Shown here one piece after another: positions 6,185 to 6,682 of a stretch of DNA of 6,682 nt. The DNA is from Candidatus Eiseniibacteriota bacterium (GTDB lineage Bacteria > Eisenbacteria > RBG-16-71-46). Each line of letters starts with the position of its first letter. The first letter of the stretch is position 1. The notes beneath the pieces were generated by a model, which was not told where the DNA came from, ran no database searches, and saw only the letters and a list, made by a program, of their open reading frames with translations. Location of the stretch: NCBI GenBank assembly GCA_021414165.1, contig JAIOPA010000257.1, positions 1 to 6,682 of the forward strand, read 5' to 3'. The translations under genes were made by a program, and so were the position numbers.

Positions 6185-6682
6185 TTACTTCTTGTTGATC
6201 CCCGAGAAGTCGACCTTCGGGGCCGCCTTCGCCGATTCGGGCACCGGATAGCCCGGCGCTTCCTTGAATCCGAACATGCCGGCGAACAGGTTCATTGGGA
6301 AGCTGCGCACCGAGATGTTGTAGTCCTTCACGCCATCGTTATAGCGATTGCGCGCCACGGCGATGCGATTCTCGGTGCCCGCGATCTCGTCCATGAGCTG
6401 CGTGAACGACTCCATGCTGCGCAGCTGCGGGTAGTTCTCGATCACCACGAGCAGCCGGCCGATCGCGCTGTCCATGCCCTGCGCGGCCGAGATGCTCTGC
6501 TCCGGCGACTTGGCGCCCGCCATGGCGGCACGCGCTGCGGCGATCTCGCCGAACACGGCCTGCTCCTGGCCGGCCGCGCCCTTCACCGTCTCGACCAGGT
6601 TCGAGATGAGGTCGTTGCGGCGCTGCAGCTGATTGTCGACCTCGTTCCAACGGTTCTCGACCTCGGCCTTCTGGCGCACGAG
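6185..6682 (-). CDS. lemA: LemA family protein (5' end beyond the window)
   Basis: The window holds the last 165 residues, ending at TAA 6187-6185. The reading frame stays open to the window edge. It enters as LVRQKAEVENRW, which matches the interior of LemA proteins, so the GTG at 6679 is codon Val and not the start. The missing part should be the short N-terminal membrane anchor (the family is usually about 185-200 residues). Family hallmarks are visible: DNQLQRRNDLISNLVETVKG near the start, and RYNDGVKDYNISVRSFPMN followed by LFAGMFGF near the end. LemA proteins are membrane-anchored four-helix-bundle proteins of poorly defined function, often beside a TPM/YgcG-type membrane protein. Such a partner could lie just outside this window. 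It converges on the signalling operon and is probably unrelated to it. Confidence 0.93.
   Translation of the reverse strand, partial: LVRQKAEVENRWNEVDNQLQRRNDLISNLVETVKGAAGQEQAVFGEIAAARAAMAGAKSPEQSISAAQGMDSAIGRLLVVIENYPQLRSMESFTQLMDEIAGTENRIAVARNRYNDGVKDYNISVRSFPMNLFAGMFGFKEAPGYPVPESAKAAPKVDFSGINKK

Noticed and set aside
1..6682. CRISPR arrays, tRNA/rRNA genes, insertion sequences and attachment sites
   Set aside because: I saw no regularly spaced direct repeats, no tRNA-like cloverleaf with a T-loop, and no transposase or integrase motif on either strand.

Overview
The window is high-GC bacterial DNA. G/C-rich wobble positions produce long mirror ORFs on the opposite strand. No phylogenetic marker is present. 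The base composition and the tight gene packing would suit a Gemmatimonadota-like or other high-GC environmental bacterium, but that is a guess.

Layout. Position 36-800 (minus) holds an intact gene of about 254 aa that I do not recognise. Position 801-1432 is a 632-base divergent intergenic region, rich in short perfect inverted repeats, with one candidate sigma-54-type promoter pointing at the minus-strand gene. Position 1433-6110 (plus) is a three-gene operon joined by two 4-base stop/start overlaps (ATGA at 2872-2875, GTGA at 4656-4659). A strong hairpin at 6131-6164 then separates it from a convergent, 5'-truncated LemA-family gene (6185-6682, minus).

The operon is the interesting part. 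Its three proteins resemble a chemosensory pathway in which almost every catalytic or docking motif has decayed while the fold skeleton remains. The first is a two-TM, MCP-like coiled-coil protein with no periplasmic sensor. It keeps the register of the MCP signalling tip (residues 297-330) but not its conserved residues. The second is a CheA-like protein with a helical P1-like region and a collapsed GHKL ATPase region of about 57 residues. It continues with a CheW-like domain, a long Pro/Ala linker and a C-terminal receiver. The third is a receiver-coiled coil-GAF-like protein whose C-terminus reads as an HD-GYP domain with the HD pair replaced by Trp-Glu. Both receivers keep the acidic pair, the phospho-acceptor Asp and the Lys, but lack the beta4 Thr/Ser.

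My inference is that these proteins form a membrane-attached, probably non-enzymatic (or at least not ATP-autophosphorylating) signalling array. It could be fed by phosphotransfer from elsewhere or act as a scaffold. The domain calls come from reading motifs by eye. Profile searches and structure prediction are needed to confirm them.
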